Positions 1 through 6,042 are shown, counted from the stretch's first letter. The stretch is DNA of 7,516 bases from Clostridia bacterium (GCA_017456685.1 JAFTIV010000067.1:1-7516); one strand, 5' to 3'. The notes: generated by a model not told the origin, from the letters alone. A program made the numbers and translations.

Positions 1-221
1 GATGAAACAAGCTGTCCGCCAACTAAGCCACCGAGCATTTTGTCACTTAAGGTAACCCCTGCTGGCAGGCTTGAAACAAAGCTACTCTCAAACACATTGC
101 CAAGAAAGGTTGCGTACAAAACAAGCAAAATAGCAGGTGTTATAAGGGCTGTAAAGAACATTCCCTTGTCCTTGAAGAAAAGCTTGATATTTCTTTTTAT
201 AAGAGTTAAAAGAGTTGTCAT
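1..221 (-). CDS. ABC-2-type transporter permease, N-terminal fragment (runs off window start)
   Basis: This is the membrane half of an ABC exporter, cut off by the window edge; 73 codons are visible, beginning MTTLLTLIKRNIKLFFKDKG. The layout is typical of ABC-2 permeases: a short basic cytoplasmic N-terminus (about residues 9-20), a first membrane helix at about 21-41, then an extracytoplasmic stretch (FESSFVSSLPAGVTLSDK). The ATG at 221-219 overlaps the TGA of the upstream ATPase gene (ATGA), and a GGTGAGG ribosome binding site lies inside the ATPase 3' end, so the two are translationally coupled. It should form the translocation pore driven by the neighbouring ATPase. Substrate is unknown; drug, lipid, antimicrobial peptide or polysaccharide export are all possible for this family. 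The family call rests on the N-terminus plus the partner gene. Confidence 0.85.
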   Translation of the reverse strand, partial: MTTLLTLIKRNIKLFFKDKGMFFTALITPAILLVLYATFLGNVFESSFVSSLPAGVTLSDKMLGGLVGGQLVS

Positions 222-1132
222 TTTTCCTCACCCCCTACAAGCACCTTTCCAGTAACCGCAAGAAAAACATCGTCCATTTTTCCCTTTGTTATCTCGTAAT
301 CACAAAATAGCTCAGGATTTTTCAAAATCAACTCAGTTGCAGCACTCGTGTTAGGCACAAAAATACGACACGCATCGCGTATTTTATCATACTTAAGCCC
401 AAGAGAGGTAAGCTTCTCCTCGTTCGCTCCATAAATAGTTATAAAGTCGCCCGTGTACGCATTTTTAAGCTCAAGAGGAGTCCCCTCGGCGCAAATTTTA
501 CCGCTGTCAAGAATAACAATATAATCTGCATCGCTCGCCTCCTCCCTATAATGAGTTGTCAAGAATACAGTCATATTTTCCTCTTTTCGAAGCGAGGAGA
601 TTACATTCCAAAGAAGCTTTCTTGTACGAGGGTCAAGACCAGTTGTTGGCTCGTCAAGAATTAAAATTTTAGGCTTGTGAATAAGCGCACGCGCCACATC
701 AATTCTTCTGCGCTGACCGCCCGAGAGCTTTCCAAGCGCTCTGCCTAAAAGCTCCTTGAAATCAAGAAGCTCACTAAGCTCGCCAAGCCTTTTCTCAAAC
801 GCCTCTCCTGTAATTCCATAAAGCGAAGCACGGCTTTGTAAATTATCATAAACCGAAAGCGCTAAGTCAAGCCTGCTGTCCTGAAAAACGACCCCAAGCT
901 CGCGCTTTATTTGGTCAGCACCAGTGTCGAGATTGTTTCCATCAATTATAATTTCACCCTCGTCCTTCGAAAGCTGACCACACATTATATTTATAGTAGT
1001 AGATTTACCAGCACCATTTATTCCAAGAAACGCAAAAAGCTCGCCCTCCTTGACTCTAAAGCTGAGGTCGCTAACAGCCCTTACCTCGCCAAAGCTCTTG
1101 GACAAATGATTTATTTCAATAATATCGCTCAT
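218..1132 (-). CDS. ABC transporter ATP-binding protein (DrrA/CcmA-like, ABC-2 exporter type)
   Basis: A 304-residue ATPase that powers the permease downstream. All nucleotide-binding motifs are intact: Walker A GINGAGKST (37-45), Q-loop Gln84, signature LSGGQ (136-140) followed by RRR, Walker B ILILDEP (156-162) and H-loop His194. Residues from about 225 to 304 form the C-terminal extension common in DrrA-type ATPases of drug and lipid exporters. The frame stays open upstream to an ATG at 1189, but that start would lie in the -35 hexamer. The ATG at 1132 is chosen because AAAGGAGG lies 4 nt before it and because the product MSDIIEINHLSKSF starts as the family normally does. The stop overlaps the permease ATG. 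Substrate cannot be inferred; no regulator gene is visible in the window. Confidence 0.96.
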   Translation of the reverse strand: MSDIIEINHLSKSFGEVRAVSDLSFRVKEGELFAFLGINGAGKSTTINIMCGQLSKDEGEIIIDGNNLDTGADQIKRELGVVFQDSRLDLALSVYDNLQSRASLYGITGEAFEKRLGELSELLDFKELLGRALGKLSGGQRRRIDVARALIHKPKILILDEPTTGLDPRTRKLLWNVISSLRKEENMTVFLTTHYREEASDADYIVILDSGKICAEGTPLELKNAYTGDFITIYGANEEKLTSLGLKYDKIRDACRIFVPNTSAATELILKNPELFCDYEITKGKMDDVFLAVTGKVLVGGEEK

Positions 1133-1136
1133 ATTG

Positions 1137-1144
1137 CCTCCTTT
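1137..1144 (-). promoter_or_regulatory. Strong Shine-Dalgarno (AAAGGAGG) fixing the ATPase start
   Basis: AAAGGAGG sits 4 nt before the ATG at 1132-1130 on the minus strand. It decides between this start and the upstream in-frame ATG at 1189, which has no such site and lies inside the predicted promoter. Confidence 0.9.
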
Positions 1145-1146
1145 AA

Positions 1147-1189
1147 TTAGTACTAACCTAATTTTACTCCTAAGTGAGCCGAAAATCAA
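1147..1189 (-). promoter_or_regulatory. Promoter and likely operator of the ABC exporter operon
   Basis: Read on the minus strand, TTGATT (1189-1184), a 17-nt spacer and TAAAAT (1166-1161) form a plausible sigma-A promoter, with a start site near 1154. The perfect 10-bp palindrome TTAGTACTAA (1147-1156) covers that start site. AT-rich palindromes at +1 are typical operators for MarR- or TetR-family repressors, which often control such exporters. The promoter match is seen directly; the repressor type is inference. Confidence 0.6.
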
Positions 1190-1210
1190 GATTTTTCTGC
1201 TATTCGGCTC
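1176..1210. repeat. Inverted repeat GAGCCGAA / TTCGGCTC with a nested palindrome at the -35 region
   Basis: Perfect 8-bp arms at 1176-1183 and 1203-1210 are separated by 19 nt. Nested inside is AAAATC-AA-GATTTT (1182-1195), which contains the predicted -35 hexamer of the ABC promoter. No U-run follows the hairpin in the minus direction, so it is not a simple intrinsic terminator. It could be a second operator or a barrier to read-through from pnuC. Confidence 0.5.
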
Positions 1211-1228
1211 AAAAAATCACCTAAACGG

Positions 1229-1257
1229 AAAACGAGAGCCTCATAGACCCTCGTTTT
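1229..1257 (-). terminator. Possible weak intrinsic terminator at the 3' end of pnuC
   Basis: Minus-strand arms AAAACGAG (1257-1250) and CTCGTTTT (1236-1229) are perfectly complementary over 8 bp and can extend by three weaker pairs. The pnuC stop codon (1243-1241) falls in the hairpin's apical part. The U-run is only four bases and is part of the stem, so termination may be inefficient and some read-through into the ABC operon is possible. Confidence 0.45.
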
Positions 1258-1939
1258 GTCTTTTTCTCATTCTAATCCAGTTTATAAAGCTATACATATC
1301 GTTTAAGAGGAAGGATGCAAAGCAAATTACCACGGAAATATACGACATGTCCTCAATTGAGGCAAGCACCCATAAAATGATAAGAACAATATCATTTACC
1401 GCGTATGCAAGCGCAAAGTATGGCGAGCGTCTAAATAAGAAGTATGCCGCAAAAAAGCTCGTTGTAACTGACAAGGTGCTTACAATAAGATTAGCGGTAT
1501 TGAAATATGCAAGAATAAAATAAAAGATAATTGTAACAGCAATGGCAAATATAATACCGATTATAACATCAATTGCCTTAAGGGTTGCAATTGTCACCTC
1601 GGAGCGCTTGCCCTTGTATGGGTTTCTAAGCCATGCTATAAGCGAGAAGGTTGCCATAGGCGCGCTCATTCCAAGATAGGTAAGCATTTCTCCGTAATAT
1701 CCAAAGCCATACGAGATATAGCCATATATAAATGCGAAGATTATAATGAGCACCTGTCCAAACGGATTGCCCTTGGCATTAAAAATAAGAGATACCGCGC
1801 CAAGGAGCGAGGCAATAAGGGTCAGGTAATTTTCTCTGTCGAAAAGCAAAAAAGACACAATGATAAGTGTAAGAGAGGAGAAAAGCACAATTTTCTCCGT
1901 TCTTGAAAAATAATTTAAAAGCTTCTTAATTTTATTCAT
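1241..1939 (-). CDS. pnuC: PnuC-family vitamin/nucleoside transporter (nicotinamide riboside-type)
   Basis: A 232-residue polytopic membrane protein, the usual PnuC length. PnuC proteins import unphosphorylated vitamin precursors, classically nicotinamide riboside for NAD synthesis, by facilitated diffusion driven by phosphorylation inside the cell. Supporting features are about seven hydrophobic segments (around 17-33, 37-53, 62-78, 87-103, 121-146, 149-169, 176-192, with a C-terminal stretch at 200-221), the family motif WLRNPYKG (103-110), NDIVLIILW (182-190) and LLNDMYSFINW (211-221). The ATG at 1939-1937 follows GAGG by 4 nt, a modest site that directly abuts the terminator U-run in the leader. 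Related families carry thiamine (PnuT), riboflavin (PnuX) or deoxynucleosides (PnuN), and residue inspection alone does not settle which. No NadR or kinase gene is adjacent. Confidence 0.9.
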   Translation of the reverse strand: MNKIKKLLNYFSRTEKIVLFSSLTLIIVSFLLFDRENYLTLIASLLGAVSLIFNAKGNPFGQVLIIIFAFIYGYISYGFGYYGEMLTYLGMSAPMATFSLIAWLRNPYKGKRSEVTIATLKAIDVIIGIIFAIAVTIIFYFILAYFNTANLIVSTLSVTTSFFAAYFLFRRSPYFALAYAVNDIVLIILWVLASIEDMSYISVVICFASFLLNDMYSFINWIRMRKRQNEGL

Positions 1940-2040
1940 AATACCTCAAAAAAATAAGCACTCGAAAGCGCATCTTCAATGACCTAACGATACGCAACAA
2001 GTGCAAAAAGCAGCTTACTACCCGGTGGCAGTTATTTTAC
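1940..2040 (-). promoter_or_regulatory. pnuC leader: putative transcription attenuator or riboswitch of unassigned class
   Basis: From the predicted start site near 2040 the leader runs about 100 nt to the pnuC ATG. In minus-strand order it holds: (a) a 5-bp hairpin CUGCC-ACCG-GGUAG (2031-2018); (b) AAGCUGC-UUUUU-GCACUU (2016-1999), a 6-bp hairpin with one bulged C; (c) a long terminator hairpin (2004-1958) with a U-run. Hairpins (b) and (c) share GCACUU (2004-1999), so they are mutually exclusive, as in attenuators. A second alternative pairs AGUAAGC (2019-2013) with GCUUAUU (1959-1953), which would also open the terminator. I could not match it to a riboswitch consensus I know (TPP, FMN, preQ1, cobalamin, T-box). 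The structure is read from the sequence; the regulatory role and ligand are inferred. Confidence 0.65.
1948..2004 (-). terminator. Intrinsic terminator inside the pnuC leader
   Basis: On the minus strand the arms GCACUUG (2004-1998) and CGAGUGC (1964-1958) pair over 7 bp with one G-U. The inner arms GCGUAUC (1995-1989) and GAUGCGC (1974-1968) pair over 7 bp with one G-U. A 2/3-nt internal loop separates them and the apical loop is 14 nt. UUAUUUUUUU (1957-1948) follows at once, then the GAGG of pnuC (1947-1944). It lies before rather than after a gene, with a consensus promoter just upstream, so it should act as an attenuator. Confidence 0.75.
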
Positions 2041-2046
2041 AATATT

Positions 2047-2075
2047 ATTATATAGCTGAGCCTGAGCAATGTCAA
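2047..2075 (-). promoter_or_regulatory. Consensus sigma-A promoter of pnuC
   Basis: TTGACA (2075-2070), a 17-nt spacer and TATAAT (2052-2047) match the housekeeping consensus at all 12 positions with ideal spacing. A promoter this strong ahead of a vitamin transporter suggests that control is exerted downstream, in the leader. The spacer contains a tandem GCTCAG-GCTCAG hexamer (2067-2056), of unknown meaning. Confidence 0.85.
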
Positions 2076-2133
2076 GTATTTTTTTCTTATTATAAAAAAT
2101 ATAATAAACATAGTAGCAAAATAATTATATATT

Positions 2134-2142
2134 TGCTATAAT
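2134..2142 (+). promoter_or_regulatory. Extended -10 promoter of the FETNSSSSHS/radical SAM/GH36 operon
   Basis: TG-C-TATAAT (2134-2142) is an extended -10 element. The -35 region 17 nt upstream (2114-2119, TAGCAA) is poor, which extended -10 promoters tolerate. The predicted start is near 2149, about 30 nt before the ATG. It is divergent from the pnuC promoter; a second TATAAT at 2100-2105 lacks any -35. Confidence 0.55.
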
Positions 2143-2178
2143 TAGTTTATAGCATTCTACATATTAAAGGAGAGCATT

Positions 2179-3123
2179 ATGAAAAGAGTAATAAGAAGGG
2201 GAGTCTTTGAGACAAACAGCTCAAGCTCACATAGCTTAACCCTGAAAAGGATAAAGGGTACCCCTAAAAACGAGATTGACGAGGATGCGTCCTTTGAAAT
2301 TCGCTCGCCACTTGCTAAGACAATACAAATGCTTGGCTTAATTCAAAACGCAGAAAGCGATTATGAGGGCACAGCAATGTCAATTGACGAGCTTGATGAG
2401 GCTGGCGCTATAAAGCACCAAATCATAAAAGAGCTTAAGGAAAAGTACCCAGATGCTGTAATGCTTAAGACAGGCACAGAGATTAGCACCCTTGAGCTTT
2501 CTAATTTAATTACTCCAATAATTACAGACATCGAATTTAACGGAAACAAATTCTTCGGGAAATTCCAAGACCAAATCCTTACCTGCTTCTTTACAGTCGA
2601 TTCAATGGCAAGGCATGTTGTACGCAAATTCAAAAAGGAAATGCTAAACGAGCTTGCTAAAATAAACAACTGGACGCTTGATGATGCAAAAAGAGAGGTT
2701 GAGTTTGAGGCGTTTGCAAACACTGAAATTCGCGATGCACTTGCAGATAAGAAAAATACGCTTGATAGGCTTAGAAAAATCGGGGAGCAGGACTATAGCT
2801 TTAGAGAGGCGTTTAGGGCAAGCGGAATAACCGATATTATCGCCTTTGCCGAGGATTATCTAATCACAGATTGCAAAAGCTTCAAAAAGCGCGTAAACGG
2901 TAAAATCTCCTGCGAAAGATATTTTTCAAACGGTTGCCTTAACTATTGCGACTGTGGCTTTGAAAGCTACTGTTCAATACTTGATAAGCTTGACCTTGAT
3001 AGCTTTGCACCCGATGAGGAAATAAGACAGGTAGCACAGCGCTTCTTGTCAAACGAATATAAGCTTGTCGCTGTTGAAAAGTATTGTGGCTTCATCTTTG
3101 AAAAGACAGGAGAAATATTCTAA
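2179..3123 (+). CDS. Uncharacterised protein with N-terminal FETNSSSSHS motif and Cys cluster, paired with a radical SAM enzyme
   Basis: A 314-residue soluble protein of unknown function; no signal peptide or membrane helix is visible. The start is secure: AAAGGAG (2166-2172) lies 6 nt before the ATG. Its N-terminus RRGVFETNSSSSHSL (6-20) matches a motif I recall from uncharacterised clostridial and phage proteins, where it also sits at the very N-terminus. The middle (about 140-215) is charged and likely helical. A Cys cluster follows: C232, C245, C253, C257, C259 and C265, the core being CLNYCDCGFESYC (253-265), with C303 near the end. This spacing could bind Zn or an Fe-S cluster, or the cysteines or the Ser run could be modification sites. 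The stop overlaps the radical SAM start (TAATG), implying translational coupling and a joint role. Base and codon use resemble the neighbours, so recent acquisition is not evident. Confidence 0.85.
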   Translation: MKRVIRRGVFETNSSSSHSLTLKRIKGTPKNEIDEDASFEIRSPLAKTIQMLGLIQNAESDYEGTAMSIDELDEAGAIKHQIIKELKEKYPDAVMLKTGTEISTLELSNLITPIITDIEFNGNKFFGKFQDQILTCFFTVDSMARHVVRKFKKEMLNELAKINNWTLDDAKREVEFEAFANTEIRDALADKKNTLDRLRKIGEQDYSFREAFRASGITDIIAFAEDYLITDCKSFKKRVNGKISCERYFSNGCLNYCDCGFESYCSILDKLDLDSFAPDEEIRQVAQRFLSNEYKLVAVEKYCGFIFEKTGEIF

Positions 3124-4001
3124 TGCCACATAAGCTGATTGCTCTGTATCAAAACGGAAATTATCTTGTTAAGCTCTATAGCGACGGAACAAAAATCAAG
3201 CAAACGGGCGCGGATAATTTTATCGCAGAGTTCCCCGATAGTATAGACCTTAAAATCACTAATTATTGTGACAAAAACTGCCCGATGTGCCACGAAGGGT
3301 CAAGCACGCTTGGTGAGCACGCACAGCTTGACGCGGAATTTTTAGCAACCCTTAAAAGGGGCACAGAGCTTGCAATAGGTGGTGGAAATCCACTCTCTCA
3401 CCCACAGCTTGAGCAATTTCTCGAGAGAATGAGCGCACAGGGCATAATTTGTAATCTCACAGTAAACGAAAAGCATCTTTTGGAGAATAAGGAGCGCATA
3501 TCGCACCTTATTAGGAATAAGCTAATTTATGGTCTTGGCATATCAATGCAGAGCTATAATGAGCAGGCTGTGGAATTCGCAAGGTGCTATCCCAATACGG
3601 TTCTCCATCTAATAAATGGGGTGTTTATGGATTACGATAAAATTGCAGACAAGGGATTAAGAATTCTTATTCTTGGCTATAAAAAATTCGGCAGAGGCAA
3701 TGCCTACTTCAGCCCTGAAATTGAAAATCAAATCGCCATTACAAAGAAAAAACTCCCCTCGCTTTTTGGCAAATTTAGGCTTATATCCTTTGATAATCTC
3801 GCCCTTGAGCAATTAGGGATTAAGGAGCTAATCGGCACTAAGGAGTACGATAATATGTATATGGGCGATGATGGAGAGGGAAGCATGTATATTGACCTTG
3901 TTGCCGAAAGCTTCGCGAGAAGCTCAACAAGCACAAAACGCTATCCCTTAGAGACGGAAATAACAAAAATGTTCAAAAAAATACAATTGATAAGAGGCTA
4001 A
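3123..4001 (+). CDS. Radical SAM protein, partner of the FETNSSSSHS protein
   Basis: A 292-residue radical SAM enzyme. Such enzymes bind a [4Fe-4S] cluster through CxxxCxxC and cleave S-adenosylmethionine to a 5'-deoxyadenosyl radical. Here the motif is CDKNCPMC (C49, C53, C56), preceded by the beta strand DLKITNYC. The SAM-amino-group motif is GGGNP (86-90), a variant of the usual GGEP. Further core segments are NLTVNEKHL (111-119), GLGISMQSY (137-145) and LILGYKKFGRG (182-192). No SPASM or twitch auxiliary cluster follows: after C56 only C110 and C155 remain, both isolated. The C-terminal part GDDGEGSMYIDL (248-259) and FARSSTSTKRYPL (264-276) resembles, from memory, the tail of similar phage and clostridial proteins. 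The ATG at 3123 overlaps the previous stop and AGGAG (3108-3112) precedes it. The substrate is unknown; peptide or protein modification is the favoured inference, nucleotide chemistry an alternative. Confidence 0.92.
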   Translation: MPHKLIALYQNGNYLVKLYSDGTKIKQTGADNFIAEFPDSIDLKITNYCDKNCPMCHEGSSTLGEHAQLDAEFLATLKRGTELAIGGGNPLSHPQLEQFLERMSAQGIICNLTVNEKHLLENKERISHLIRNKLIYGLGISMQSYNEQAVEFARCYPNTVLHLINGVFMDYDKIADKGLRILILGYKKFGRGNAYFSPEIENQIAITKKKLPSLFGKFRLISFDNLALEQLGIKELIGTKEYDNMYMGDDGEGSMYIDLVAESFARSSTSTKRYPLETEITKMFKKIQLIRG

Positions 4002-4002
4002 T

Positions 4003-6024
4003 ATGATACTTGATTTTTCACAAAATAATATAAAGGCAATATTCGAGGTCGATGAAAACGGAATTGTTACCCTAAATGAGCTTTGCGTTCCATCATATAA
4101 GAGCGAGTTGGCTAAGGACAAAAAATATTGCCATATAGTAGATATTCACATAAGCGGTGAAAACGCAGATGACCACCACGGCTCAAAGCATACAGGTGCA
4201 TCAAGCAACGCAACTCTACGCTATAAGAGCCACACCTGTGAGCAAAATGAAAAGGGCACCCTTGTAAAATTCCTCTTGGCTGACAGCAAAATGGAGGCGA
4301 CTGTTCATTATCAATTCTATGATGGCATCTCTGCCATTCGCTCGTGGACGAGTGTGAAAAATATAAGCACAGAGCCCCTTGGAATTGAATACATAAGCTC
4401 ATTTGCCTACACAGGGCTCGAAAATAGCTCCCCTCTTGTTTATATGCCACATAACACCTGGTGTAGAGAGGTGAACTGGAAAAAATGCACCCTATCTCAG
4501 CTCGGTCTTGATAGAACAAATCCATTTTCAATAAAGAAAATAGGGGCGTCAAATACAGGTAGCTGGTCCTCAAAGGAATATCTTCCTATGGGCGCAATTA
4601 GCGACACAGAGAACACCCTTTTGTGGCAAATAGAGAATAATGGCTCGTGGCAATGGGAGATTAGCGATGTCAGCGATATGCTATACCTAAAGCTCAGCGG
4701 ACCAAATGAAACAGAAAACGGCTGGTACAAATGCCTTGCACCAAATGAGGAGTTCGTCAGCGTAAAGGCATCAATTGCTATATCAAATAGCTTTGATAGT
4801 GCCCTTTGTGAGCTTACTAAATATCGCAGAGCAATCATTAAAAATAACAAGGAAAACGCGACACTCCCCGTCATATTTAACGATTATATGAACTGTCTTT
4901 GGGGTGACCCGACAGAGGAAAAGCTTATTCCAATCATCGAAAAGGCATCAAGCCTTGGCGCGGAGTATTTTTGCGTAGATGCGGGCTGGTATGCTGATGG
5001 CTACTGGTGGGATAGCGTTGGAGAATGGCTCCCCTGTGAATGGCGCTTCCCAAATGGAATTAAGTCAATCTTTGACCGCATAAGAGAAAAGGGAATGATA
5101 CCTGGAATTTGGCTTGAAATTGAGGTTATGGGAATTGTCTGCCCAATCCTTGACAAATTCGACGACTCCTGCTTCTTTATGCGCCACGGAAAGCGCGTTA
5201 TTGACCACGGAAGATATCAGCTTGACTTTAGAAGCCCCAAGGTGCGTGAGCACGCAAGCGCGGTAATTGACCGCGTCGTTAACGAATACGGGGTCGGTTA
5301 TATCAAGATGGACTATAATATCGAGGCTGGCGTTGGCACAGAAACCGATGCCGATAGCTTCGGAGACGGGCTCTTGAAGCATAATAGAGCATATCTTGCT
5401 TGGCTTGATGAGATAATGCAAAAATACCCCTCGCTCATAATTGAGTGTTGCTCGAGCGGTGGAATGCGTATGGATTACGCAATGCTTGAAAGAGCACATT
5501 TGCAGTCCGTAAGCGATCAGGAAAGCTACAAAAATACAGCCCTTGTTTCCTCTAATATGGCTACAGCTATTCTGCCAGAGCAGGGCGCTATATGGTCATA
5601 CCCCCTTGCAAGCGGTGATGAAAACGAGGCAAGCTTTAATATGATAGGCACAATGCTTCAAAGAATGCACCTGAGCGGAGAGGTCGCAAGGCTTTCTCAA
5701 AAACAGCTTGACGAGATTGCAGAGGGAGTTGCCCTCTATAAATCCTATCGTCACAAAATCCCAACCCTCTTGCCCTTTTACCCACTCGGCTTGAACTCAT
5801 ACACCGACGGCTGGGCTTGTGCAGGCTATAGGACGGATGACGAAAAATACATAGCCCTGTGGCGCTTAAATGGCGAAAATGATGAGATTTTTGTGCCTCT
5901 TGATACCGCAGAGCGCGCACAGCTCCTTTACCCAAGTAGCTCGAAATGCAAAATAACCAAAAAGCAAGATGGAGTGCTCGTGTCGCTCCCCGATTGCTAT
6001 TCGGCTATACTTTTAAAGGCATAG
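4003..6024 (+). CDS. GH36-family alpha-galactosidase-like glycoside hydrolase (cytoplasmic)
   Basis: A 673-residue retaining glycosidase of family GH36 (clan GH-D), expected to release terminal alpha-galactose, or possibly alpha-N-acetylgalactosamine, from imported oligosaccharides. The layout is an N-terminal beta-supersandwich (about 1-280, with HHGSKHTGASS at 58-68), a TIM barrel (about 285-595) and a short C-terminal beta domain. Landmarks are VDAGWY (325-330), FPNGIKSIFDRIREKGMIPG (349-368), the predicted nucleophile D437 in YIKMDYN, CCSSGGMRMDYAML (482-495) and the predicted acid/base D505 in SVSDQ. There is no signal peptide. Canonical GH36 enzymes have KWDMN and EPEMV; here these are KMDYN and EIEVM, and the protein is about 50 residues shorter than typical, so it is a divergent subfamily and the substrate is uncertain. 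The ATG is 1 nt after the radical SAM stop, with AAGAGG (3992-3997), so it is the third gene of that operon. Confidence 0.88.
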   Translation: MILDFSQNNIKAIFEVDENGIVTLNELCVPSYKSELAKDKKYCHIVDIHISGENADDHHGSKHTGASSNATLRYKSHTCEQNEKGTLVKFLLADSKMEATVHYQFYDGISAIRSWTSVKNISTEPLGIEYISSFAYTGLENSSPLVYMPHNTWCREVNWKKCTLSQLGLDRTNPFSIKKIGASNTGSWSSKEYLPMGAISDTENTLLWQIENNGSWQWEISDVSDMLYLKLSGPNETENGWYKCLAPNEEFVSVKASIAISNSFDSALCELTKYRRAIIKNNKENATLPVIFNDYMNCLWGDPTEEKLIPIIEKASSLGAEYFCVDAGWYADGYWWDSVGEWLPCEWRFPNGIKSIFDRIREKGMIPGIWLEIEVMGIVCPILDKFDDSCFFMRHGKRVIDHGRYQLDFRSPKVREHASAVIDRVVNEYGVGYIKMDYNIEAGVGTETDADSFGDGLLKHNRAYLAWLDEIMQKYPSLIIECCSSGGMRMDYAMLERAHLQSVSDQESYKNTALVSSNMATAILPEQGAIWSYPLASGDENEASFNMIGTMLQRMHLSGEVARLSQKQLDEIAEGVALYKSYRHKIPTLLPFYPLGLNSYTDGWACAGYRTDDEKYIALWRLNGENDEIFVPLDTAERAQLLYPSSSKCKITKKQDGVLVSLPDCYSAILLKA

Positions 6025-6042
6025 GGCTTAAACATATAAAAT

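Noticed and set aside
1133..1189. Upstream in-frame start that would add 19 residues to the ABC ATPase
   Set aside because: The extra segment overlaps the predicted promoter and operator, has no ribosome binding site and is not part of the family. The ATG at 1132 has AAAGGAGG at good spacing.
1837..1843. A second TGTCGAA core (0A-box-like) inside pnuC
   Set aside because: It is within a coding region, lacks the full flanking T-run, and a 7-mer is expected by chance at about this frequency.
1940..2040. pnuC leader as a T-box, TPP, FMN or preQ1 element
   Set aside because: It is too short for a T-box and lacks the AGGGTGGNACCGCG box. The TPP and FMN conserved blocks and the preQ1 pseudoknot sequence are not visible. 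An NAD-II match could not be tested by eye.
2056..2067. Tandem GCTCAG hexamer in the pnuC promoter spacer as a regulator site
   Set aside because: Only two copies, no symmetry and no known regulator; the position between -35 and -10 is noted but the evidence is too thin for a separate feature.
2100..2105. A second TATAAT as an alternative promoter for the plus-strand operon
   Set aside because: The region is highly AT-rich, there is no -35 hexamer at 16-18 nt and no extended -10; the TGCTATAAT at 2134-2142 is the better candidate.
4112..5935. Several long minus-strand open frames inside the GH36 gene
   Set aside because: They are antisense shadows of a well-conserved gene, lack convincing ribosome binding sites and have no recognisable protein features.
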